From: Xenorhabdus cabanillasii
GTDB taxonomy: Bacteria; Pseudomonadota; Gammaproteobacteria; Enterobacterales; Enterobacteriaceae
NCBI RefSeq assembly: GCF_003386665.1
Contig: NZ_QTUB01000001.1
Coordinates: forward strand, 2,852,001-2,916,000
Length of the DNA: 64,000 bases
Reading direction: 5' to 3'
This document shows positions 8,942-18,361 of this stretch, one piece after another. The notes below the pieces were generated by a model, which was given only the letters and a program-made list of their open reading frames with translations, had not been told where the DNA came from and made no database searches. Every line of letters starts with the position of its first letter. Within the stretch, counting starts at the first letter, position 1. The position numbers were made by a program, and so were the translations under genes.

Positions 8942-11900
8942 ATGGCTTACATGTCCAATGGCTTCAAAACACTGCTAAATACCCTGATCGATCAACAGAT
9001 CAAGGCGGCGGGTCATCAGACCGAATGGTTCAACATGAGTCCCGATGAGCGTGACAAGTATATCAATCAGGTTGGCGACCGCCTGCTGGAAATGCAGCAA
9101 AGTACCCTGAGTGTGCTGGCAGCCCAGTATTTTCAGGAGACCCCCATCTCGGTGAGAGACCAGTTGCAAATTTTACAGCAACGACGACAGCAGATGAACG
9201 CCATACCCGACACCCCGGCGACCACTGCCTACAAGCAGCAACTAGACCGCGACATTCAGTTGTACAGCCGCCAGCAGACGGCCATCACGAGCTATGACAG
9301 TGCCTGGAAAAAGGCTCTGGTCAAGCTCAATAACGGCAGCGTCAAGCCCCCGGAGATGGCAGGCCTGATGGCCAATGCGCCGGCCAAACAAGACCAGCTG
9401 AATAAGCAGATCAGCCAACTGGAACAACAGTTGGCCATTCAGGTGGCTGAGTCCACATTCACCGCAGAATACGTGAAGTTGTTCTCCAGGCTGCAAGCCT
9501 ACAAGGAGGTCAAGACCCGCTACGACAAATTTCTCAATGCACCGCCTGAGCAACAGAAAACCACGGCCCTTGACGCTCTCGTCAAGATACCTCAAGCCTC
9601 CGATGATCTGCCGGTGAATATTTCACTGCTGATGATGGAGGAGCGCCCTGGCTACATCCGCATGAACGTTGCGTTGGTCAATGCCAGCACTGATGGTCGT
9701 TTCAAGGACTTCTTCCTGGAGAACGGCAAGCTGGTCGTACCAACTGACGGGGTACTCAACTTTTCCTTCGGTACTGCGGCCCGTTCCCTGGCCTGGCAGC
9801 AACAATACCGGCTAAAGAACGAGCCACCTTCCTTCCGTTCGCCGACCTATGCACCGATTCGCTCAGTGCTGGTCAAAACCGGGTTCGTCGAGCAGTACTT
9901 CGCCAACCATCTGGTGTCGGAACACTCCTTGCGAGAAGGCTTCAAGGCGCAGTTGCTCGGTAACGGTCACAAGCTGCTGTTGACCAACGTTGATCGCAAG
10001 GTTCCGAACCAGATTGGGATCCAGGTCTCCGGCCAGGCGCCGAATACCACCATCACCCGCGTAGTCCCACTGGCTAGCGCCTTGAGCGAGCTGATCAATC
10101 AAAACGCGGATATCACCAGCTTCCAGACTATCGGCGTTGAAGGGTTTCGCCAGAACAATTATCACCCGGATCGTGACGGTTTGTTTGTCAATATCCATGA
10201 ACTTGAACGCTCTGTCGGTTTTACCGAGCGCCAGTATCTGTTGGAAATGCCTGAGAACTACGGCTACCGTTCCGCGACACCTTTTGTGATGATGACTGTC
10301 GAGGGTGACAAGGTCAGCAGCAGTCACTTGAGCAAGACGCAGATCGACGGGCTGTATAGACACAACGACGCCTTTTTCGAGACACTGGGAAAACTGCGTA
10401 ACGGTGATATCAAGTATAGTAAATTTAAAGAAAGCCCCGAATACGCTAGATTTGAGCAACAGCTGACGCGTTTGCTCGAACGTAACCACATCACCCCCGC
10501 AGGAGTGTTAATGCCAGAGTACCCCCGTGACAGCATGCGCGATATCAAGGGCAACAACCTGAACAAGGTACTGTGGGAACGGGCCTTCGCCGAGACGGTC
10601 TGGCAGAGCCACGATAACGACTCGCTGTTGTTCGGTCTGGCGACAAACTTGGCAAGAGATTATGATGTGAACAAGATCCTGCAAGGTGGCTATGTGCAGA
10701 GTGACATTGCCCAGGCCAAATTGCTACTGGCACCGCTGTACGAGCAATGGCGTGAGCAGGCTATCGACGCGGAAACCGAACGGGTCGCCAGTGAAAACGC
10801 GGCGCAGCATCCAAACAACCCGAGAGTATATGTCTTCGATCAGGTTGCGGTGGAGCGGTCACTGGACAGCAAGCTGTTCACCTTGTTATTGCGCGGCCCG
10901 GAGGGCCTGGAGATTAACGATGTGCAATTGTACCAGACAGCCGAGGCGCTGCTGTCGGGCAATGAGGGCCGGAGCTTGCGCAAGCAGGCGTTGTTCCATG
11001 CCCTGCGCCCGATAGCGGATAGCTTTTCCAAGGCAGCGGTGCCGGTTAATCCCCATGCTGAGCTGGTGCCGCAAAGCGGTGAGAATAAGGTCATAATCAA
11101 TAACCGACTGAATCAGCCAGACCCGTATCTTATCCTCAATACCCACCCGGAGCTGGCATATGCCGATGGCTCGTACCGGATCAAGGAAGATAAATATCGC
11201 AGTTACAACCAGTTCCGTCCCGACCCTGAAAATGAAGCTACGCGCTACATGAATGACCTGGATACCCCGTTTGTGGGCGGGATTTCCGGGACCACCCAAA
11301 CCGTCAGTAACGTCTTGCCGGAATTATTCGGTCACACGTTGAGCGTCAAGCAGTACTGGCAGTTTCAGATGGCCAATGCGGCCTTCATGATCCGTAACGG
11401 CTATCACTCGTTCTTTGAAACCTTCTATGTCGCTGCGCGTTACGAACCGGAGGGCGCGGGCAGTATCGGCAAGGACATGTTACAGATGTTCGACCAGTAC
11501 CGCGATGCAGGCAGAGAGAAGGCGTTACAGGGTGAACTGTATGACGGGGTGATGGAGCGAGTCTTGCCGATCATCAATCAGGGCTTGCCAGAGGCTGAAA
11601 AGTTCCATTCACCGCGTTTTACTCGCTTTGGTCCAATGCCTGCGCTGCTGGATAAGAAGGAACCAGCAGGCATTGCTCCGTTCGATGAAAAACCTGTCAG
11701 TGACTGGGAAAAGCCTGTGGTTGAGGCTTACCATGAGGAGAGAAAGTCCCGCTTTGATGGTCAGCTGATTATTCAGCTTGAAAACGACCCGATAGTCATG
11801 GAGGCAGCGGCAAAATTGGCAGGAAAACACCCTGATTCGGTGCTGGTGCAGCTGGATGCACAGGGTCAATACCGGGTGGTTCATGGTGACCTGACTATTC

Positions 11901-14900
11901 TGGAGGATAAAGAAAAAATCCGCTGGCAGCTGGTTGGTCATAGCCGCGATGGTGAGACTAAGCTTAGTCACCAGACGCTGGCCAAACGCACTCCGGAAGC
12001 CCTGGCGTCACAACTCAGCCAGTTCTGCACAGACTCCGGCGTTAAAACGCCCCCTGAACATATCAGTATGGTGAGCTGTTCACTGGCTGGTGAAGGCCAG
12101 CAGGAAAGCTATGCGCTAAAGTTTGCTCAGTCGCTTGACCAGCGTATTCGTCCGTATTCTGTTAAGGCTTATGCCACGCCAGTTACAGTCAGCCCTGACG
12201 GACGGAAACAACCCACGGAAGACGGTAATAAAGCCACGTTTGTTTTTAATCAGAAGCATGAGGTATGGACAGTAGAAGTAACGCCAGCTAAATCAGTCCC
12301 TTCAGGGGGGATGGTTAACCCACCACTGGGAAACAAAACGGCTCCGGTTTCAGACAATGTGCAGATTGACATCCGGTTGCTGGCGATGCTTAACCGTGCA
12401 GAGGATTTTCAGCAGGCCACGGAGCAGCTGTACAGTAAAAACGCACTGTCCGCAGAAGAATGGCTGCCAGTACTGGGTAGCTTCAGGGAAGATAAGTCCC
12501 AGCCAGGAAGTTATTCTTTACAGTTTATTAATACAGCACGCTCTGAGCTTCCGCCCCGGACATTCACGACGGATGACCGGCGTATTATCGATTTTATCCA
12601 TTCTTATGATAACGATCTCAAGGTTGTCAGAAAAAACTACGAGTATACTGAAGGGAAGCACACCCGGCGCACAGGTATCCCCGAAGCAGAAGCTGTGCAC
12701 GGGCTGAATTCCGCCTTTATCATTAAGACGCTGATCCCCTGGTTTGCCGATAGAAACCGCACCACCGTAGCGAATGATAAGGTGCACAATACGATGCCCA
12801 ATACGTTAGAGACCGCACTGCGAGTGCACACTTATGTTAACCTGACTCAGATGGCTCATGGTGCGCTGGAGGACAGTGCGAAACTCGTCAGTTTGTACAA
12901 GGCGGTGGCCAGTGAAGGCCGGGGAGTGACCAGCAGCCTGTTTTCATCGCTGTCCCATATCAGCACAGGTGTCGGGGCGGGGTTAAATATCACCAGTGTG
13001 GTACTGGACAGCATAGAACTGGCGCATGCGCAGAATGAATCCCAGAAGGCTGTTTATGGTACTCAGCTGGCGTTTGACAGTGCTGGTCTGGTGACAACTG
13101 GCGTGGGTATTGGTGCCAGTGCCCTCGGTGCCCCCATTATTGCAGGTTCTGCCTCCTCGCTAGCGGTGCCACTGGCGGGTTTAGGGATTGGTTTTACAGC
13201 CCTGGCCGAGGCGTTCGGCAGGGTAGCCGATGATGTAAAGGCAGTAGGCAATTATTTTGCCGATCTGGACGCCGCTTATCAGCAGGGGGGATACCGGCAG
13301 ACGGAAAAAGAGGCAGCAGATGGCAGCCGTTATACGGTGATGGAGCCAATCCCCGGCGCAGTGATCCGTCAGCTCGATTTGCGCCACGGTAATCTGACTT
13401 TTGACAGCCAGTATCTCTATCGTAACGACCCAACTTACTCAGTAGGCTCAGGCCGGAGTAATTACTTTTTCTGGTGGCCCGGCCGGGCGGCTAATACTGA
13501 TAAAAAGCAGGCAATTAATATCCGTGAAGGTATCGGTTACAAACAGGCGCAGGTCAGCTTCAGCTTCCATCCCAGAAGCAGCGACATACTGATCCTGCCC
13601 GTTACCATGAAGTCCTATATTAATTACGAATATATGATCCTGCCCTTCGTCACTACCCGCAACGACCGGGGATTTGACGTTCTGCGACGACTGGAAGAAG
13701 ACGGACGATTCGACTTTGATTTTTATGCTTTTCCCTCTGAGCGCGTGGTACGCCGTATAACGCCGGAGTTTGTTAAGACGCCGGTTGACGTCATTCTGAA
13801 CGATGAAGACCGGGATATTGTCATCCCGCCGTTGCCGAAGGATGTTCACGGTCGCTTGTCCTATCAGCTGACCGGCGGGAAGGGCAAATACCGTATCAGC
13901 TTGCAGGAGGGTGCCTCTCTGTCCTTACAGGGAAATAATTCCGATACTCACTGGATACTGGATGCCCGTCATATCGGCTCTGATGTTAACCCCAGTCTCA
14001 GCAAAAAAGATAACCAACTACTGCTCGGCAGTATAAAGATAACCCTGCCTGAAGCGTCGGATAATATTTCCCTGATAAATAATGCAGGGGTATTTTCTGT
14101 TCAGCAGAACAAAGAGCATCAGTGGCAGATAACAGAGATCGAAACAAATGCTGAGCGGTTTAACAGCCTGCAAGGGTTGCATGATCATCTCAGGCGGTTA
14201 AGCAATTCTGAGCATCACAACAGGCCATATATAGTGGTGGAACACTACCGGCACTCGCCGCAAAGCCGTCCAGTCGGCCGTGCATTCTATGAGACCGGTC
14301 GCGATCGTATGATTTACACCAACGTCCCTGACGCAGCAGATTTTCTCAACTATGCAGAGCTGGCGAAAGTTGACGGTAATAAGGCATGGCTTTACCGGGA
14401 TGCCACGCTCTGGCAAGTGGACATTGTCAGTGGCGAAGTTCTGCGGCAGTACCTGCCGATAAAGTTTCCGGGAAGTGATCAGGAAAAAATCAGCAGCCAC
14501 GTGATGCAAAGCAATGACCAGCTCTGGTTCGTGGTGGAACAGCAGCGGGATGAAAGTCGTATCTCGTATACGTATCAGGTGGCAGAGGAAGCACTGAAAC
14601 TGGTGGCAGTTGACGGGAATACGGCCATACTGGCGGGCCTGGATAAAGTCAGTGAAAAAATCTCGCTGCCTGTCCCCCTTGGTTCCAGTGACGGTGAGTT
14701 TAATGGCCTGCTGGCACCACTGGCGGCGAGTCAGTGGTTCAGCGGCGATCTCTGCGCGCCGGAACGTCAGGTTAAAGGCAGTCCGGCGGAAGTGATCAGC
14801 TTTTCTGGGCGAGTAGCGGGTGTGGACAGACATTACTGGTTACAGACTGATGGAAGACAGCTGCAAAATGTGGTCAGAATGAACCGGATAAATCCGGATC

Positions 14901-16333
14901 AGGAGGATGCCGGTATTTTGGATAAGCTGAAAAAGAAAAATCCGGCTCTGGATCTGCTGGCCCTGACGGCAGATTTCACCCTTGTTTTCACCACAGCCGG
15001 TGATAAACCGGGTTATTATTTTTACAGCCATCAGAGACATAGTCTTTATTTTCAGCAGGATAGTGGTCTGTCCGGCACCCCGGCCAGCAAGGTGGCGGTT
15101 GATGATATCAGATCCGTATCCATAGCGAACAACCAGTTGGTTGTACTTTCCAGCAGTGGAGTGCTGTGGCGGGCAGATGATCAGGGCAGTATCCGTCTGA
15201 TCGGGGTGACGGCAGACTGGTTGCTGCAACCTCACCAGAAGGGCCTGACAGCCGCACTGAGTCAGCTGGTGCGGGATACTCCAGATCAGTTAAGCACCCT
15301 GCTGCTGTTGGGGTTGCAGGACAGAGACGGAAAACCCGTCAGTGCCTGGTATGACAGTAAGGAAGAGCTGGTGGTGCAGGGCAGAGTTGGTCTCAATACA
15401 GAACACACTCTGGCCTATCTTGGTTTAGCGAAAGCGGAAAATGGCAGGCAGGCATGGATTTTTGACACCGACAACCATCAGTTATATCGCCAGCCACTGT
15501 CGGCGGAAACTGACCTTAAGGTGAGTGAAAAGCGGGTGCTCTCTGGGGAACCTGCCGCAGCGGAACTCTGGCACCAGGCCAGCTATCGATACCGCAGTGC
15601 GGTTCGTCAGGGCAATACACTCCGGCTGGAAACCCTGGACGGCGCGGTCTTGCTGCTGTCAGCCGACGCCAAGATGACAGACCGCCCGGTGCTGATTGCC
15701 TGGCATGTGCAGGGGCAACCAGACAGTGAAATTACCTCAGCCATTGTGGAGCTCAAGCGCAAGAATGAGGCTGAATTATCGCAAGCCGTTAGACTGTTTT
15801 CTGAGCATGGTTATCCTGCGTGGTATCTGCCGAAGGAAGGGAAAACGCTTCGTTCCAGCACACTTAATCCGGATCATGTTCTGCATTACCTGGGGCAGGT
15901 CGCCGGGCAGGAGGCCAGTTATGTCCATGACCAGATTACCGGAGATTTGTGGCAAGTCAGCGAAGAAAAGTCCACCCTGGTGGGGAATTACCGTTTTGTT
16001 AACCGAACGCCGGAGAGGCTGGTATTGCAGGTAGGTCAGGTTTCTCCGGATGGAACAATCCTGCTGCCACAACTGGCGGGCACCGATCGGCTGGCCATCA
16101 CCGGACGTTCAGAAAAACCGTATTACTGGCTTTCCCCCGCCGAAGCGCTGACTCACTATCGGCATATCACGATAGATGATCGGGGTCAGGGTTCAGTCAT
16201 CCGGTTTTCTGATACCGCCGGCATAGCCAACCTGTCACTATGGCTCAGTGGCCAAGATATCGTGCTGTTTCATCAGGCATCAGACACCAGTATAGGCATT
16301 GTCAGTATTGACAGGCGGCTAAGCGCCATATGA
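8942..16333 (+). CDS. Giant toxin with C80 cysteine protease and TcdA/TcdB-type translocation region
   Basis: The 2463-residue protein is laid out like a large clostridial toxin. No signal peptide is seen. Residues 1 to about 935 form an N-terminal module I cannot assign (helical 1-220, then mixed alpha/beta); I do not recognise a GT44 glucosyltransferase in it. Residues about 940-1100 match the C80 autoprocessing protease of C. difficile TcdA/TcdB. Asp949 (IIQLEND), His1000 (LVGHSRDG) and Cys1046 (MVSCSLAG) fit the catalytic residues, and the His-Cys spacing of 46 is close to the 45 in TcdB. From about 1250 (HGLNSAFIIKTLI) a TcdA_TcdB pore-type region follows, with a long hydrophobic Gly/Ala-rich stretch at about 1378-1425 and a beta region with LSYQLTGGKGKYRISL near 1640. 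Residues about 1780-2463 are Trp/Tyr-rich with loose repeats, perhaps receptor-binding. Inferred mode: endosomal entry, then inositol-phosphate-triggered self-cleavage releasing the N-terminal effector. The gene is richer in G+C than its neighbours, suggesting transfer. Confidence 0.85.
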   Translation: MAYMSNGFKTLLNTLIDQQIKAAGHQTEWFNMSPDERDKYINQVGDRLLEMQQSTLSVLAAQYFQETPISVRDQLQILQQRRQQMNAIPDTPATTAYKQQLDRDIQLYSRQQTAITSYDSAWKKALVKLNNGSVKPPEMAGLMANAPAKQDQLNKQISQLEQQLAIQVAESTFTAEYVKLFSRLQAYKEVKTRYDKFLNAPPEQQKTTALDALVKIPQASDDLPVNISLLMMEERPGYIRMNVALVNASTDGRFKDFFLENGKLVVPTDGVLNFSFGTAARSLAWQQQYRLKNEPPSFRSPTYAPIRSVLVKTGFVEQYFANHLVSEHSLREGFKAQLLGNGHKLLLTNVDRKVPNQIGIQVSGQAPNTTITRVVPLASALSELINQNADITSFQTIGVEGFRQNNYHPDRDGLFVNIHELERSVGFTERQYLLEMPENYGYRSATPFVMMTVEGDKVSSSHLSKTQIDGLYRHNDAFFETLGKLRNGDIKYSKFKESPEYARFEQQLTRLLERNHITPAGVLMPEYPRDSMRDIKGNNLNKVLWERAFAETVWQSHDNDSLLFGLATNLARDYDVNKILQGGYVQSDIAQAKLLLAPLYEQWREQAIDAETERVASENAAQHPNNPRVYVFDQVAVERSLDSKLFTLLLRGPEGLEINDVQLYQTAEALLSGNEGRSLRKQALFHALRPIADSFSKAAVPVNPHAELVPQSGENKVIINNRLNQPDPYLILNTHPELAYADGSYRIKEDKYRSYNQFRPDPENEATRYMNDLDTPFVGGISGTTQTVSNVLPELFGHTLSVKQYWQFQMANAAFMIRNGYHSFFETFYVAARYEPEGAGSIGKDMLQMFDQYRDAGREKALQGELYDGVMERVLPIINQGLPEAEKFHSPRFTRFGPMPALLDKKEPAGIAPFDEKPVSDWEKPVVEAYHEERKSRFDGQLIIQLENDPIVMEAAAKLAGKHPDSVLVQLDAQGQYRVVHGDLTILEDKEKIRWQLVGHSRDGETKLSHQTLAKRTPEALASQLSQFCTDSGVKTPPEHISMVSCSLAGEGQQESYALKFAQSLDQRIRPYSVKAYATPVTVSPDGRKQPTEDGNKATFVFNQKHEVWTVEVTPAKSVPSGGMVNPPLGNKTAPVSDNVQIDIRLLAMLNRAEDFQQATEQLYSKNALSAEEWLPVLGSFREDKSQPGSYSLQFINTARSELPPRTFTTDDRRIIDFIHSYDNDLKVVRKNYEYTEGKHTRRTGIPEAEAVHGLNSAFIIKTLIPWFADRNRTTVANDKVHNTMPNTLETALRVHTYVNLTQMAHGALEDSAKLVSLYKAVASEGRGVTSSLFSSLSHISTGVGAGLNITSVVLDSIELAHAQNESQKAVYGTQLAFDSAGLVTTGVGIGASALGAPIIAGSASSLAVPLAGLGIGFTALAEAFGRVADDVKAVGNYFADLDAAYQQGGYRQTEKEAADGSRYTVMEPIPGAVIRQLDLRHGNLTFDSQYLYRNDPTYSVGSGRSNYFFWWPGRAANTDKKQAINIREGIGYKQAQVSFSFHPRSSDILILPVTMKSYINYEYMILPFVTTRNDRGFDVLRRLEEDGRFDFDFYAFPSERVVRRITPEFVKTPVDVILNDEDRDIVIPPLPKDVHGRLSYQLTGGKGKYRISLQEGASLSLQGNNSDTHWILDARHIGSDVNPSLSKKDNQLLLGSIKITLPEASDNISLINNAGVFSVQQNKEHQWQITEIETNAERFNSLQGLHDHLRRLSNSEHHNRPYIVVEHYRHSPQSRPVGRAFYETGRDRMIYTNVPDAADFLNYAELAKVDGNKAWLYRDATLWQVDIVSGEVLRQYLPIKFPGSDQEKISSHVMQSNDQLWFVVEQQRDESRISYTYQVAEEALKLVAVDGNTAILAGLDKVSEKISLPVPLGSSDGEFNGLLAPLAASQWFSGDLCAPERQVKGSPAEVISFSGRVAGVDRHYWLQTDGRQLQNVVRMNRINPDQEDAGILDKLKKKNPALDLLALTADFTLVFTTAGDKPGYYFYSHQRHSLYFQQDSGLSGTPASKVAVDDIRSVSIANNQLVVLSSSGVLWRADDQGSIRLIGVTADWLLQPHQKGLTAALSQLVRDTPDQLSTLLLLGLQDRDGKPVSAWYDSKEELVVQGRVGLNTEHTLAYLGLAKAENGRQAWIFDTDNHQLYRQPLSAETDLKVSEKRVLSGEPAAAELWHQASYRYRSAVRQGNTLRLETLDGAVLLLSADAKMTDRPVLIAWHVQGQPDSEITSAIVELKRKNEAELSQAVRLFSEHGYPAWYLPKEGKTLRSSTLNPDHVLHYLGQVAGQEASYVHDQITGDLWQVSEEKSTLVGNYRFVNRTPERLVLQVGQVSPDGTILLPQLAGTDRLAITGRSEKPYYWLSPAEALTHYRHITIDDRGQGSVIRFSDTAGIANLSLWLSGQDIVLFHQASDTSIGIVSIDRRLSAI

Positions 16334-16446
16334 GGCTTGAAAGCACCGACGCTGAAGATGAAGATAATTCACTTACTGGAAAAATGGCCAAACTGACGGC
16401 ATTAAACCCTGATGTCAGCCGTTTCGTCTACCGCAGTATGCGATAG
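16330..16446 (+). CDS. Small ORF overlapping the toxin stop codon (38 aa)
   Basis: The ATG at 16330 overlaps the toxin TGA (ATGA), the classic layout for translational coupling. It encodes an acidic start (RLESTDAEDED), then a basic and hydrophobic stretch (GKMAKLTALNPDVSRFVYRSMR). No family is recognised. It could be a small partner of the toxin, or the remnant of a longer C-terminal region cut off by a frameshift. Nothing else is seen between here and the GNAT gene at 16688. Confidence 0.35.
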   Translation: MRLESTDAEDEDNSLTGKMAKLTALNPDVSRFVYRSMR

Positions 16447-16687
16447 AACTGAAGTTGATGAAAAAGGCTTCAGGGCGTAGTGTTAAGTAACTGGTCAATC
16501 TCATTGGCCAGTTGCACAAATCTTAAGAAGGGAACTTAAAAGTGCCTGAGACACAATAAAAGTTTTTATCAAATTAAGCAGAGCTGAGATACCGTCTCAG
16601 TCATTAAACTGCAAGCGGTATTTCTGCGTTAAATCACACTAATACAGTTAAATAATATATCCAGTTTCCTCAGTAAAGGGAGCAGAG

Positions 16688-17257
16688 TTAGCTGCTCTCA
16701 CTGAGGTGTGATCTCTGTCGGTTACACCAATCTTCTCTGGTTAATTCCCATATTTCACAATCGTATTTACCCGATACGTATTCTTTTCTCTCTGTTTTAA
16801 TTACCTTCATTCCTTCAGCTAATGAAATCTTTCTTGAGTTGTCATTAACTTTGGCTTTGGTTACTCTGAGTACAGTTTGCCCTAATTCGTTAAACCAATA
16901 ACTCGTAACTCTTTCACATGCTTCACGCATTAACCCATTTCCTTGATATTCAAGAGAAAGCCAAAAACCGCGATTGCTATCATGTTTTTTGTATAACCCA
17001 ATGAGACCGATCAGTTCATCAGGACGGGTTTTAATTCTGAGCGACCAGATATAGGCTTTTTGATCTTGTATTGCTGGCATGGCAATGTTATTGACAAAAT
17101 CTTCACCGCCATTATCAGGATATGGCCAGGGTACGGCGTTACTGTCTAAATATTTTACGATGTCCCAGTGAGGAAATTTTTGTTGAATTTGAGAAGCATC
17201 ATCATAAGCCAATTTCTTTAACAAAAGGCGTTTAGTTTCCAGATCTTTAAATGACAT
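16688..17257 (-). CDS. GNAT family N-acetyltransferase (RimJ/RimL-like)
   Basis: The 189-residue protein opens with ETKRLLLKKLAYDDASQI, the usual start of the Acetyltransf_3 (RimJ/RimL) group. It contains the acceptor-side segment IWSLRIKTRPDELIGLIGLY, a WLSLEYQGNGLMREA stretch corresponding to the acetyl-CoA pyrophosphate-binding loop, and a C-terminal AEGMKVIKTERKEYVSGKYDCEIWEL strand. Members acetylate N-terminal or side-chain amines of proteins, small molecules or antibiotics; the substrate cannot be predicted. The gene lies between the toxin block and rlmA, on the opposite strand from both. Confidence 0.85.
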   Translation of the reverse strand: MSFKDLETKRLLLKKLAYDDASQIQQKFPHWDIVKYLDSNAVPWPYPDNGGEDFVNNIAMPAIQDQKAYIWSLRIKTRPDELIGLIGLYKKHDSNRGFWLSLEYQGNGLMREACERVTSYWFNELGQTVLRVTKAKVNDNSRKISLAEGMKVIKTERKEYVSGKYDCEIWELTREDWCNRQRSHLSESS

Positions 17258-17416
17258 ATCTTTATCCGCACAATCAAATGTTAATTTATGGTGAAGGATA
17301 TAATGGGTTTTAGATGGTTAGCAGTCAATTTGATATCACCCCGGTTTTATAAAAACATGCTAAACGAAACATGGTATAGTAGGTTTTTGTTCTGTCTTTT
17401 ATCCCATCGGAATGTT

Positions 17417-18232
17417 ATGTCTTATCAATGCCCGTTATGTCATTTGCCACTGCTGTTTTCTTATCACCAATGGCGCTGTGAAAAGAATCATCAGTTTGAT
17501 TGTGCAAAAGAAGGTTATGTTAACTTGCTACCAGTTCAGCATAAACGTTCAAAAGAACCGGGTGATAGTGCTGAGATGATGCAGGCGAGAAGGGCGTTTT
17601 TACAAGCAGGTTATTATCAGACACTACAACAAAAAGTCATTGAATTATTTGATCGTTTTTTACCTGAACAGGCTGAGGCATTGCTGGATATTGGTTGCGG
17701 AGAAGGTTATTACACTGCATCGGTACAAAAGGCGTTGAACCTTAAACAGCGTATTACAGTGTATGGCTTGGATGTGGCGAAAATCGCCGTTCGTTATGGT
17801 GCTAAACGTTACCCGGATGTCAGCTTTTGTGTGGCATCCAGCCATCGATTGCCGTTTGCGGATAGCTCCCTTGATGGGATTTTGCGAATTTATGCTCCCT
17901 GCAAAGCAGCGGAATTATCCAGAGTAGTAAAATCAGAAGGAGTTGTCCTGACTGTTACACCTGGCCCGCGTCATTTATATCAATTGAAAGAATTAATTTA
18001 TCAGGAAGTTCATCTGCATCCTGAGAATACTGAACAACTGGGAGGTTTCGAATTGATTTCGGCGGAAACTCTGGCGTATGAAATGCAATTGGATGGTGAG
18101 CAATCCTGTAATTTATTACAGATGACGCCGTTTGCCTGGCGGACCTCTGAAGAGATCAAAAACAATTTGATTGCTAAGCAGTCATTTAATTGTGAAGTTG
18201 ATTTTATGTTGAAAGTTTACCGTCGTATTTAA
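17417..18232 (+). CDS. rlmA: 23S rRNA (guanine745-N1)-methyltransferase
   Basis: RlmA methylates G745 in helix 35 of 23S rRNA using S-adenosylmethionine. The 271-residue protein matches E. coli RlmA. An N-terminal zinc finger has C5, C8, C21 and H25 (YQCPLCHLPL...RCEKNHQFD), followed by AKEGYVNLLPVQHKRS. The Rossmann methyltransferase domain has motif I LLDIGCGEGYYTASV and a downstream CVASSHRLPFADSSLDGILRIYAPC. I chose ATG 17417; an upstream in-frame start at 17288 would add a 43-residue extension absent from the family. E. coli has the same gene order mntP-rlmA. Confidence 0.95.
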   Translation: MSYQCPLCHLPLLFSYHQWRCEKNHQFDCAKEGYVNLLPVQHKRSKEPGDSAEMMQARRAFLQAGYYQTLQQKVIELFDRFLPEQAEALLDIGCGEGYYTASVQKALNLKQRITVYGLDVAKIAVRYGAKRYPDVSFCVASSHRLPFADSSLDGILRIYAPCKAAELSRVVKSEGVVLTVTPGPRHLYQLKELIYQEVHLHPENTEQLGGFELISAETLAYEMQLDGEQSCNLLQMTPFAWRTSEEIKNNLIAKQSFNCEVDFMLKVYRRI

Positions 18233-18250
18233 TTTGTTGGACATTTTCTT

Positions 18251-18271
18251 ACTCCTCGCGTCGCGAGGAGT
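18251..18271. terminator. Perfect GC-rich palindrome after rlmA
   Basis: ACTCCTCGCG-T-CGCGAGGAGT is a 10-bp perfect inverted repeat with a minimal loop, 19 bases after the rlmA stop codon and between convergent rlmA and mntP. It is followed by a mixed T-rich stretch (TTCTCAGATTTTATT) rather than a clean T run. It may act as a bidirectional terminator or mRNA 3'-end stabiliser. Confidence 0.5.
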
Positions 18272-18361
18272 TCTCAGATTTTATTATGGAAAGATATTTA
18301 TAAAACTGGAGCCGGAATAGATATCTGGAAAATATCTATTCCGCGGAGAATATTAATATTA

